A stretch of DNA of 64,000 nucleotides from Cololabis saira (taxonomy: Eukaryota; Chordata; Actinopteri; Beloniformes; Belonidae), in NCBI RefSeq assembly GCF_033807715.1, contig NC_084591.1:26781090-26845089 (forward strand), given 5' to 3'. The notes below the pieces were generated by a model. The model ran no database searches and was not told the origin of the DNA. It worked only from the letters and a program-made list of their open reading frames with translations. Numbering within the stretch: the first letter of the stretch is position 1; each line of letters starts with the position of its first letter. Below are positions 23,623 to 35,141 of the stretch, piece by piece. The translations under genes and the position numbers were made by a program.

Positions 23623-26600
23623 ACAAACACTGGCAGATCAACTTCTTGTTATCGAGAGACGGATGGTTTACTCCAAACCCTCACAAGTGAAGCGGTTTAC
23701 CAGTGTGCACTGGTTTTTTACGCTGGTAAACATTATCCAATGACACTTTCAGCCACTAGGACTCTGTCACAGGCATCCTAAAAAAGTTTCTGGCAGTATC
23801 TGAGCCTTCATCACCTAACAGCGGGAGTGAGAAGAGCACATGTGAGTATGTGTGAATCATGCCAATTATGAACAGCACACTTCCCTTATACTTATAGCAC
23901 TTGGGTTTTTTATGTATTTTTTTCTTCTTCCCAGATCTTATCTCTGATCTCTCAAATAAGGGCTAAATAAGACACAGGTGTGTGGTGCTGATTACCTCTA
24001 CACTTTAAAGGATGATATAATCTCCTTGTGTGATAGGTTACAAATCGTCAAGCCGATGGAGCCCACTGATGGAGAGGCTTAAGATCTTGTGCTGGTGTGA
24101 TATGCTTGCTGAGTGCAGATTTAATAATGCTGTCTCTCAGGAGAGGGAATCCAACAGCTGGGGTCTTTGATATGCATGTATTATGAGTGCAACATGATAC
24201 ACCTTCCCTCTGATCCCCTTCTTATTCAGAAACTCAATATGTTCATGTGAAAGACAGGAAAGTGCCTGTCAACTCCATTAGGGATTAACATCTGTTCCCT
24301 TTCTTTATGATTCTAACGGCAAGATGTAATTTTCTATTTGATTGTACAGATGGTTATTATAATATGCCAAAAAAACAAGCCTCCTATTTTGCCTACTGTC
24401 ATAATCACCCTACTGTTCATGTTTCTGCCTTTGATTTTGTCTTATACGATGCCAAATGGATAAAAAAAAATGTGACAGCATTTAGAAGTTTGCAAATCTG
24501 GGATTGCGTGTGAAGAATCATGTTCTAATTCTTCCTTCGGAAAGCTGAGAACAGCTGGAATCGTGAAACCACATGATTTTTTTCCCACATACTGCAGATT
24601 TTATTTCAACTTTCGCATCTGTTTTTCATCAATCGGATCATTGCAATCGTCATTTGACGCATACTCTCCTTTTTGTTCACTGCAGATTCATCCCATATAC
24701 AGTATTTTCCGTCCCTTAGGAATCAGATTGCCAAAGATGCAATAAGCACCTGTCAGTCACGCCGGACGCTGAAATGCTTAGCTGACATTGAAAGTCCGTT
24801 GAGCGTCCTCTAAAACTGAAACTAAGCAGGTGGCCCAGCAGTCTGTCCTGTCTACCGTGATGACCAGGTGGCTTTGTCACGGAGCTGTCTACTGTTGCCC
24901 CTGTCTTTTCCATACTGTATGGCACGTCGAGTGGCATGGTGACATATTGCTGGGCAGTTTGGACATGGAGTGATGTGTTTGTGATGACAGTTCAGGTCGG
25001 CTCCGATGTGCCAGCAGTGGTAATTGGCCAGATGGTGACCTCTGGTTGAACCTGTCTGCATGCTCATTAGTCTCACGCAGCCCTCCCTTGTGTCTTCAAC
25101 GCCGTCTTCAAGGTTGCACTGTTCAGATTTCACCACAAGATGGCGACATTTACCACTTTAAGAGTTAAGACGCTGCATAGCCGCGAAGTATTTATCATCT
25201 ATGCATAAATATTTCATAGGCACAATTGGGACAGTTTTTTTGTTTTTGTTTTGTTTTTTGAATAATAGTGTCTTGTTATGCAGTGGATGCCCTGAGGTTT
25301 GTAGGAAGACAGAACCAGTTAAACAAATCAGCAGTGTCTTCAGTCAGTGGCATCAGATCATGCTTCTCAGACGCATGAGAACAAGTGAATATGAGAAGAT
25401 CGATAAAGAAAGGATTAAGAATGAAAGAACACGGTGGACAGGGGGAAAGAAAAGGCCCTGAAATGAAAGGTTGAAAGGGGTGAGTCATTATCTCATTGTC
25501 TGACCTCTGTATACCCTCCGCAGAGAGGGTGACAGAGAGCGAGAGAAAAGGAAAGAGAAAAGGAGCGAGAAAGCTCACCATAGATGGAGATAGATGGAAC
25601 GACAGGGAGGTGAAAGAGGAGCGGTTGTGCGGCTGTCTCCATGAGCAGATGTCGTTTGAGGGCAGCAAGAGGGCAGCGCGGCCTGCCTTTGTGCCGTGCT
25701 TCTCCCCATAGAGATAATGAAGGGTGGAGCGCTGGGAAGGATGTGCAGTCATCACTCACTGTCTGTGTGCCATCAGAGCTCAGGCCTGTGTCATCCGTCA
25801 CCATTCAGCTCCTCTGGCCCCCATTGGCTCCACCACTGTCATCATGGTCATTATCTCAGCCTGTGACACACTCATCGCTCCCACGCACACACAAACACAA
25901 CATCATGTATGCAGGTGCAAACATATAAATGTGGACAACGTCACGCAAATATGCATGTAGGATGTCAGTTGAAACTTTTTGATGCATGTGCCAGTGTCAA
26001 AAACGGATGTGTTGTTCACCCTCAATGCTGGAAAAACATCTAAAATATGTCTAAATACTCTAAAATCAGTTAACAGTTGAACATCTAATACCAACTCTGT
26101 AGTCTACAGGTGTTAATGTTTGATGCCACTGATAAATGAGGTTTCAGCCCTATTAAATGCCAACTTTTCAACTTTTTTTCTTTTTTCTCACAGAGATCTG
26201 CCAACAGGTTAACTGACCTTTTACCAGAAGGGAATAAATTCACCAACCAACACATCTTATACTCTCTTGCTATCCAGTATCTCATAATCAGATATTTGTC
26301 TTGTCTGATAAAGTCCCTCCTCCACTCAGAAATGCTTACATCATTTGCTGTCCTGAATGTTTTCCACAGAGTGAGGTCGACTGATGACTTCATATGCTTT
26401 TGTCAGGGAATACTTCTCAACATACAAAAATAACAGAGACATGACCCGCGGTGAAGATTGTCTAACCAGGTGACATCATAAGAAAGACATTTTAAGTGGC
26501 AGACACAAATAGTCCAAAAAAAGTAGTTTTTGATGACAAAATCCAAGGTGAAATGCAATTGTAAGTGTCGTAAACATTCATTAGTTTACAGGAAAGTGAC

Positions 26601-28818
26601 CCAGCTCTTCTGCACTTCACCCAAACGTGAACATACAGTTTTCTTAAAAAGTCAATTTAGGCAAGCTTAGTTTCAGTTTGGCTTCAAATGAAGTGATTGG
26701 AATAATGTGACCTACGTGATTTCACTACATTGTTACAAATTGTGGAGGTGATGCCTAAAAGTGGGAAAACGGATGGAGAAACATGGCTGAATCCTGCAGG
26801 TTTGAACTGTGATTGAAAGCTTTTAATTGATATCACTGCATATTTCTACCGTTAATTATTTTCACAGACAAACAAATGAACTTGACCAACTGCACAATAT
26901 CCTCAGCGAAGACGTGAGTCTCAAGTTGAAATAGAGCAGAATTAACCTTTCATTCCGACATCAGATTACAGCCTGCGGTTGTAAATAGGCAGCTGAACAT
27001 CATGCCAATTAAATTTGCACGTCTTACTCTCCTTTTATGGCTTGCATCCTTTCATGCGGCAAAGTCTTTACTGACTTATGCTGTGCGGATATGAACGGCA
27101 GCATAATCCTAACCTTAAACATCTATCTCATTTTAATGTTTTGTTAGGATTACCCAAGTAATCCCTTTAACAGCATTTAACTATGCTTAAATCCGCACAT
27201 AACCCAAAATTCTGCAAGAGTGCATAGTTTAATGATCATATACAGCATGATTACGTGGAGTCAAAATCAGCACACATTCATCTGTTTTTCAGAATACAAA
27301 GATCTCCACTCTTTCTCTCAACACCACACGAGCACAGCCATCTTTCGTGCATTATATCCTTGTGTGTGTGCTCATCTGAATGGAAGTGACTGGTCAGAGG
27401 CTGTGGTTTGAGCAGCCTTCGAGTCGAGGATCATGTGGCGAAGAGATGGATGGCTCTGATCCCATTGCTGTCTCCTCTAATTGTAAAATATTAGTTACAT
27501 TAGACTCTGGCCTGTGATTAATGGAACTTATTTGGAGGTTGCCCTCTCTCAGACCTCCCCTCTCCTCTGGTGGGAGGAAAGAAAGAACAGCAGACAATCA
27601 GGGGGGGGGGGGGGGCAGAAAGTGAGGCAATAGAGGCAGATATGGGGGGACAAGCAGGGCAACAAGCAACTAATGTAGACATAAGAGCTTTTGGCTTAAT
27701 ATTAACTGGCTTTATGAGAAGCTACAGAATTGCTCCCATTGTCTGAGTGCATTAACGGGATTTTAACAAGATTGATGAAAATCTGTTCAGTTTATCAAGT
27801 TACAACGGACGGTGTGACATTTGAGAAAGCGGGTTAAAATTAGTTCATGAAAAAAAGCAATACACAGTCTCAAATCTCCGTTGTTTTGGATATCCACCCA
27901 GTTTCCTCTTATTCTACCTCTCCCGATTAACAAGTGAAAAGTGAAATAGCTGATGCTGAGAGCGCAGTACAAACTGTTCTCTACCTAGATTTTGACACAG
28001 TTTTTGTTTCACTGTTGCTCCAAACCACTTCCATACACTCACAAACACACGAACAAACCCCTCTGTGTCATCCTGATGATATTCAAACGTGTCAGGCCTC
28101 GTACTCGCTTTGTGGGAATGTGTGTGTGTCCTTTATGGCCATCAGGTTATTATACACCAACAGATGGAGCATTACCTTTTATTGCTCGCACCTTCTGTGA
28201 GTTTTCCCACTTTCCCCCCCAAAAAACACCTTTTTATGCAGATTTGGGGAGCGGGCGTTCAGCTGCGTACAGCTGTCTCTGCTCTGATGAGGACCGTGAT
28301 AGAGAGGAAGTGACGGGCAAGGTGAAAGGGCTGAGACAGCCCTCAGTTTTTGGGAAATGATGTCAAATGACATCAATACATAATGGTTTACTGTAACCAT
28401 GAATCAGAGAAAAACACACTGATGTGTGAAGGGAAAGGAGGACGTCGTTCAGTGAGGCAGAATCTCAAAAATAGCACAGCAGTGAACAAGGACACATGGC
28501 TGTCTAGGTAGAGAGGTAAATGAGTCACCCAGCTGAGTTTTTGGTTTTTGATCTTTGCAACACCTCCAGGCTTTGGTGTCATACTGATTTTTATTGAGGT
28601 CAGATTATCTTCTGGAAGCTATTAACTACACGCTTTGTTGTTTCCACCTAAAGGGGTACATGGTGTGCTATGTTGAACACATTCACGTAATTTGTGGCGG
28701 AGCTATGTAGCGGCCACTAAAGAGGTGGACAGACAGGAAGCTTTGGCATTCGTTCCCGTCCAGCTGCAGACGTCTGTCATTCCTCGACTCAACACTTGTG
28801 TGCACATTTATTTATCCA

Positions 28819-28865
28819 TGTGTGTGTGTGTGTGTGTGTGTGTGTGAGAGTGAGTGAGTGAGTGT
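28819..28865. repeat. (TG)n microsatellite with GAGTGAGTG tail
   Basis: Fourteen TG units (28819-28846) followed by GAGAG and GTGA repeats. Confidence 0.95.
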
Positions 28866-29735
28866 GTGTTTGTGTCCAGAGTAGGAAATGTGCTATAATA
28901 AGCAAGAACTTGCTGGCCTTTTTACAGAATCCCGCCTGCTATTCAAGTGTCACGGCTTTTGTTTTGTGCTAAACTGAAAATGATGATGAAGATGCCAAGC
29001 TAGTCAACTTAACTCCACTTTTCTGTAACTAGTAGTGATGTTGAGTGAAAACCATTGAAACAGTTAAACTTTTCCTGATAGTTCAGAAAAAGAAAGAGCC
29101 TTTATACAGAGTTTATATGAATCCAGTTTACAGGTTCATGAATGCACAAATTAAAGCATGACCTTCGAGGCTATCGTGAGTCATGTGACGAGACCAAATG
29201 GTTATCATGGCTTGTGGTTTTAAACAAACTCATGTACCCAAATTCCACTGGCATGTATTCACTAAAGAGGAGGACATTTCACAAACTTTCCCACCAGCTA
29301 CAAAGTTTCTTCATTTTGGCGTGTCAGATATTATTTTCTTGTTTCTCCTTTTAACTTTTAGATAGTTGACTAAAAAGAAAAACTATTTCTTACAAGATAG
29401 CTTTTGTCTTTGTCTCATTGTAACTCTCTTCGTTTTGTGCAGAAGTACTAATACATTTTTGTATCTTTTATTGAATTTTTTTTTTGAATTTTGGGGAAAA
29501 AACACCGCACTTTTTTTAGATTTCACACTCTTGCATCTCCTTTGAGTCTGAGAAGCTTAGTTTGAACCTGCTTCTCAAAGATCCTCCTTCTGTATTTTCA
29601 GTGATATTCAGTTAAGTGAGAGACGCAGTTGTAGGTTTACCAGACTAGCTACTGGCAGACATTGTGCCGATGTATGTGGTAATGTCAGTATGTAAAGAAA
29701 ACTAACAAGTTGGGGGACTTTGTCATTGAAGAGAG

Positions 29736-30018
29736 TAGGGCCACGTCCATACGTGTGCGCTTTTGTTTAAAATATGAAACCTTTTTTTTTTACTGTTACA
29801 CCAGGCTTTCACACTACTCCAGCAAGTCCAGCTTTTTTGACCCAACGGATACCCTGTTTCAGGTTGTAAATGCAAAAATTGTAGTATGTTGTAAATATGC
29901 ACCTCCTGTTTTGCTCAAAGGGATCAGTATGTGGCCATGCCTCATTCGCCAAAGCTATATCACATGACCAGAAACGTTTTTAAAACGGTAAAATGAAAGT
30001 CAAGTAGTGTGGACACTC
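29736..30018. mobile_element. Possible old non-autonomous DNA transposon
   Basis: The left edge reads TAGGGCCACGTCCATACG and the right edge AGTAGTGTGGACACTC. GTCCAYAC facing GTGTGGAC, together with TTTTAAAA-type stretches near both sides, suggests worn inverted ends such as occur in fish elements beginning with a 'GTCCACAC' block. No target duplication is clear. Weak call. Confidence 0.35.
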
Positions 30019-30336
30019 ACCGTTGCATGTACTTAACGTTTTATCACATTGCAGAACTTTTACTTTTAACCTTTTACGCATACTGAAATCAGCTTAAGAC
30101 CTTGAAGAAGATTTCTGAAAGAAATCCAAAAAAGCACAAGTTGTCCTTTTAGATGTTCAGATTCAACCAGTGAATAATCCAGAGCTAGTTCTTTGCTTTG
30201 ATTTGTGTATAGTGGTCAACTGTGACAAACTCTGATGATTGTCATCTGAATGATAACCCGGCATTAGCCGGAGATGCTGAATAGAGTACGAATGTCAGTC
30301 TAGATATTTATCTTTGTTCCTTCTCGTTTGTTTCAG

Positions 30337-30572
30337 CTCGGAAGCCATTCCAATGTCGGTACTGTCCCTACAGTGCCTCCCAGAAGGGCAACCTGAAGAC
30401 CCACGTCCTCTGCGTCCACCGCAAGCCCTTTGACAACAGCCTCTACCCTGACCGCCGTCTCCGACGCTCACACACGCCCCAGGTGCCCTCCAGATTGCCT
30501 TTGAGTGTCGCGGGAGACAACAGTGCATCTGGAAAAGACCAGAACGGCGTGACATCGCTGTGTGGGACTTGA
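30337..30572 (+). CDS. znf536: znf536-type zinc finger protein, terminal coding exon (residues 852-929)
   Basis: Joined in phase 1 from 23515 (G^CT gives Ala852), this exon opens with ARKPFQCRYCPYSASQKGN, an intact C2H2 finger with C858, C861, H874 and H879. It shares the SQKGNLK helix style of finger 2 (AQKGNLK). A basic stretch, PDRRLRRSH, follows and could help DNA binding or nuclear import. The frame ends with CGT and TGA at 30570-30572. The three exons total 2790 nt, exactly 930 codons with the stop, which supports the model. The complete protein is about 929 residues against roughly 1300 in human ZNF536. Confidence 0.87.
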
Positions 30573-30785
30573 TGTTGTCATAGCAACTGCAGATACAGAC
30601 AGTTCTGATTATTGCTTAAGCTTCACCTTGAGGGGGGTTAGGATGATTGAGATTGTTTAAAAAAGATGTTAACAGCCCACCTCGATGTACATTCCACTAT
30701 TTACTTGAAGAGCCACAGTACGTATTTATCTGTAGCAAAAGACGCTGCCTAAAATAATAAAACCCATTGTGATGTGAAGTGTAGC
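30573..30785 (+). other. 3' untranslated region and poly(A) signal of the znf536-type gene
   Basis: A canonical AATAAA lies at 30756-30761, followed by a GT-rich TTGTGATGTGAAGTGTAG downstream element, giving a short 3' UTR of about 200 nt. Longer forms using later signals cannot be excluded. Confidence 0.65.
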
Positions 30786-33700
30786 AAAAAGTACATAGTG
30801 ACATTTATTTTATCAAAAGTGTCCAAATGATTTGTGTTTACATGCAACCACGGGTCCAACACTTGTCTTATAGGGAGACTGTACCATGCCTGCTCAAAGC
30901 ATTTGTTCTTTCATCCAGCAAATACCCAGTGTTGCATTTTTGTAAATATCGGCCTATTTTCCTTCCAGTTGAGAAGTCTTGTCTATCTGTCAGGATATGT
31001 TGCCAGATGTTCGGCCTTTAATCGCAGCAGATGTAATGAAGTAGAATGTTGCACATCGGAGCTTCCATTTGTTCTGAATTCCACTCCAGGGAAAAAGCCT
31101 CTCTCACATATAATTATTGCCCATTAACTCCTATGCTTCATGCCCTCGTGCCGGAGCAATGTTCAATTAAGGAGAACCAAGAAAAAGAAAAGAAAAAAAG
31201 AACAGCAGAGATTCATTGATAGTGCATTCAAATGGGTTTTTCTGCTTTTTCACATTTTTATTTATTTATTTCTATTTTTAATGGACCCACCCGTGTGTGT
31301 CCGTAGCCAATCTCCCCACCAGTGCTGTACAGGCCTGATCAACAAAGCTACTATGTGCTGCTTCTGCCATGTTCTGCAGCTTTAACATGATCTGAGCTCC
31401 CTCAGCTGCCTGTGCCAATAGCCTGCCTTCATACCCAGAGATCACCTAGGGCAGCTGTGTGCCGGCTCAGCCGGGGCCCTTGTAGCCACAGCGATGTGAC
31501 TCTGACTGACAGTCTGCCTGACAACTCCATTCATGCACCACCTGCTAGCTGTCAATCACGGTGGCCATCCTGGGGCTATTGACGGAGCTGTCAGCTTGTG
31601 TGAGATGTGTCTGTCAAAGCCCACCCACTCTGCCACTCTGTCTCCCTGCCTGGGCCGCCTGACATTCGTTTACGTTCCCCTTTCCACCCTTCTTTCCTTT
31701 CCGTCTCCTTCTCTTTCTTCGTCTCTCAGTCTGTCTGTCTCGTGCCTGCTTCCCATCAGGGACACGACAGCCCCTTAATCCCCGATCCAATCACAGATTC
31801 TTTGGATACACATTTGTCATCCTCAAAGCCTCTGGTTTTTGTAATAGAGTTCTCCACAAACACTTCAGCAGGTGCCTCAGACCTGATATACATGTTGATT
31901 TTTTTTTAAGGCATCTCTTGTTTCTGTATGTACCCGGTCAGCTTTGTTGATGCAGTTTTTTTCGCTTAAGTTTCTCTCTGTGTCATCTTCTTCCTCTGCT
32001 CATTCACCCTTCATCCCTCCACCCGACAGGTGACAAGGTCTGAGCCTCCAGCCGACTGCCTAATCAGAGGCCTGTCATACCTGTCAATATCGTTTTAGAG
32101 TCATGTCAAATCAGATCAGGCCAAACCAGTCCATCATCCGAGTTGACCAAGGGCACAGAGTTTGGTAACAAAGTGAAAGAAGTTTCCTGGAAATTCTATA
32201 ACTTGTGTCCGCCCAACATGCTCCGGATATGGATCATCCCTAAAGCCTCATCCTGTCAAACCTCCTAATTAAGCACGCTCTCCCTTAAAGCAAGGCCCTT
32301 TAATTAATGCCTGGGAAGTTTGTTAATTACTCTTAATGGTGATGAATGCTTCAGCTAACATCTCACTGTCACTGTCAATGTCATTCCCAGCCTTTTTGTT
32401 TGCGGTAAGGGCTTATCTCTCTGGAGAACAACCATGTTTTTTAACAGTAACCAGTGTCAAGGGCTCATTGTATTATTATCAGCTCATGTTAAAAGCCAGT
32501 TTGCATCTGACCAAGCCCCTGCATGTGTTTCACTCGCCTGTCAAAGCTAAGTGAAATGCCTGCAGGTGATGCCACTACTTGTATTTTATCCACCCAAGCT
32601 CTGGCTCACCTTGACCTTTTATGGAGAGTGACATCCTGTTTACCTGCAGTAAATCAATTCTAATTTTCTGACACCTATAAATAACCTTTCTCTGGAGAGA
32701 AAAAGCAGAAATGCCTTCTCGTAGACTGTTGACGTGAGTTTTATCAAAGGGCCTGAAATCCGAATGGTGTTTTATTTTCTTTTAATTATTATTTGTTAGG
32801 CTTAATGTTGATGATAAAGTAAACTTTCGAAACACACCAACTCTTAGTGTCTACTTTTTTTCCCCCCCAAAATGATTCCCCATATCTTCTCTTCTTGCTC
32901 ATATCATTGTTATTATCCTTCTCATCATTTCTTCCACTCATTGCTTGTCTACAGATACTGTTTGAGGTCTCTCTCTCAGCTGCATTGGGAGAGGCAGGGG
33001 CATGTACAGCTAATCAGCTTGAATAAGTAAAGGAAACAGTTTGACAGGCCAGGTAATGAGAAGTAATGAATCACTAATCACAGACTCTTACAACCCTTGG
33101 AGCACAGATGAAAAATTAAAGGTAATTAGCTTGCACAGTTGTGAAAACAATATTTAAGACTGTTGGCATCACATGGCACAGACTTAACAGATTTTCTCTG
33201 TCGATAACATACATCAGCAGCATGCTGAAGTCCTAATATCAAGCTGTTATTGAAAAAGCTTTCTCGGTGTAATTTTAGTGACTGATCTGACTGCAGTCCA
33301 CAAGTCTTGCTTTTTTCCCCCCTCTCTCTCGGGCAATCTTGCCAAAATGAAAGCATGAGAAATGCCTTATTTTATGTCCCCAGTAGGGTTTTTTTCCCCC
33401 CACTGAAGCAAAGAGGGAACATGCCGCAAACATGCTTTTGAGAGTTTGGTGTAAATCGGCACCGGAGAGACAGTAAAGTGTGAAATAATGTGTGGAGTAA
33501 ATATCCTAGGTAATTCGGAGACATGTGGTCAGAGCTGCAAACCGTCTGCAGCCCTTTGTGGCTCGTGACTGTGACAGCAGAGTGAGGGGCGCTTTGACAG
33601 AACCCTTGCTTGACAACGCTGCGTGAGACTCAAAGTAGAGGATCCAGACATGGACTGTCAGTCAAAGCCGGCACATCTCCCAGCTGAGACGTGCCAGTTT

Positions 33701-34663
33701 AGTCACAGTTACAAAGGAACTAATAAGCGTTAAGTGGAGCAAGGCACACATATGGGCCTGGTAGAGCACCGTGTCCCGAGGCTGGGATTGAATGAATGCC
33801 AAAGAACATAAGCCCAAGATATAAAGAGAATTACAAGGGGACAAATAAAACATGGGGATTATGTCAGTGTGAGAAATGGAGGCGTTGTAATTCTGCATGT
33901 GTGCCGGCTCGCCTCTATTGTTTCAGCATCCGTGGCTTGTGGGCTGTAGCCCTGCAGTCCTGCACCTGTGCTGCGAGGATCCAGGAGCTTTAGAGATGGA
34001 GGAGAGGAGACTGTTACACACACGGAGAGAGAGAAAAGTGGGACAGGACATAGTGATGGTGGAGGGGTGAGGGCTGGAGGGGTTGTTGGCAACAGCTATC
34101 GGGCTCCAGAATGCTGTATCTGCCTAATCAGGTGCCACACAACATAGTACACTTGTTCAGTTAAATACCGGCGACAGTAAGCGAGCAGATCTGAGCTCTT
34201 AGTCTCCCCCCTGCTCAGCCACTTGTGTCATGTCGTCAACTAAGCTCATTTAAATGTTAACACCCACCCCAGTCATACATTGCCCTTCATTTTCTTGCTG
34301 AAAAGGTATGTCTCACTTAACAAACAATTGCACCAAGCACTATCAAAATCAACTTAATGTGGATGTGATGCTGCCTCAAGTTAGAGGCTGTAATTTAAAC
34401 ACATCTGACAAACCTCGAATCAGTAGACAAGCTGTGAGTCTCATTTGAGTTATTCAGTGGAAATGATTATAATCTTTGTATTCAGAGCCCTACACAACTT
34501 GCTTGAGCAGTATGTCCACAAAACACATTCTCACATTACTTAATGCTACATGACTTTAGATCCTTAGACATGCCTGTCATTATTTTCTTTTCAACTACAT
34601 CAATTACCATACTAAACCATACCACTCATTATATAATGGTCACTGCATGCATTCTATAATTTA
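30786..34663. other. Intergenic, 3' of the znf536-type gene
   Basis: No gene recognised. The segment at 31500-31620 has four exact TGACAG/CTGTCA motifs, including a full PBX-MEIS composite site, and 32030-32120 has more CTGTCA/TGTCA motifs. A CT-rich tract lies at about 31680-31745. The rest is unremarkable. Confidence 0.5.
31549..31558 (-). promoter_or_regulatory. PBX-MEIS/PREP composite site
   Basis: The reverse strand reads TGATTGACAG, exactly the known composite site for PBX with MEIS or PREP homeodomain proteins. Separate TGACAG-type half-sites lie at 31507, 31588 and 31611. Motif evidence only. Confidence 0.4.
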
Positions 34664-34665
34664 TA

Positions 34666-35139
34666 TACTGTATTTTCTGGACTATAAGCCTCACCTGTAT
34701 ATAAGCCGCATCCATTTTATTTAAAAAAAAAAGATATGAAAGCCGCAGATATTTATGTTGTTAGATTAGATATTTACTACATGTACAGAAGGATTCTGAA
34801 CTGTAAATGATGTACATGTTTGTACCTAAATAGATCTTTCCTAACAGTGTCTTTTAACACGGCAGCAACTTTGCTGATTAAAACGGGACAGAACCAAGAG
34901 AAAATAACCGCTATTTATTTATCTATTTATCTGTTTGAAATCTGCTTCTACTTCTATCTGCTAAAGAAGAAGTAGCGTATTCTTCTTTGCATTTATTTTG
35001 TCTTAGTTTTAATTCTAATTCCCGTTAGAGCGCCCCGAGTGGTGGAAGAAAAATCCACAGAATAGCCGCACCTTTGTATAAGCCGCACGGTTCAAAACCT
35101 AGGAAAAAAGTAGCGGCTTATAGTCCAGAAAATACGGTA
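34666..35139. mobile_element. Inverted-repeat DNA element (474 bp) with TA flanks
   Basis: The left end TACTGTATTTTCTGGACTAT is mirrored at the right: the reverse complement of the last bases reads TACCGTATTTTCTGGACTAT. Both continue into an ATAAGCC-type block, and subterminal TATAAGCCGCA motifs repeat inside. TA dinucleotides lie directly outside both ends (34664-34665 and 35140-35141), consistent with a TA target duplication. No transposase frame is present, so it is a non-autonomous, MITE-like element. The 'ACTATAAGCCGC' family is widespread in vertebrates; I do not assign a superfamily with confidence. Confidence 0.85.
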
Positions 35140-35141
35140 TA

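Larger units (their letters stand above)
23516..30336 (+). other. Intron between znf536-type exons 2 and 3 (6.8 kb)
   Basis: Starts GTGAGG and ends in the pyrimidine-rich acceptor TTCTCGTTTGTTTCAG. It holds a strong CTCF-like site (23609-23622), a second with an overlapping YY1-like motif (25133-25147), a run of 15 G (27601-27615), a TG repeat (28819-28846) and a probable old DNA transposon (29736-30018). No other exon was recognised; open frames on the - strand near 24.8-25.8 kb have no domain. Confidence 0.7.

Noticed and set aside
25276..25755. 159-codon minus-strand open frame in the last intron
   Set aside because: It lies in purine-rich intronic sequence and encodes Ser/Phe/Leu-rich low-complexity residues without a family match.
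35029..35045. CTCF-like motif in the inverted-repeat element
   Set aside because: Alignment to the core needs a missing base and a mismatched AG; not a credible site.
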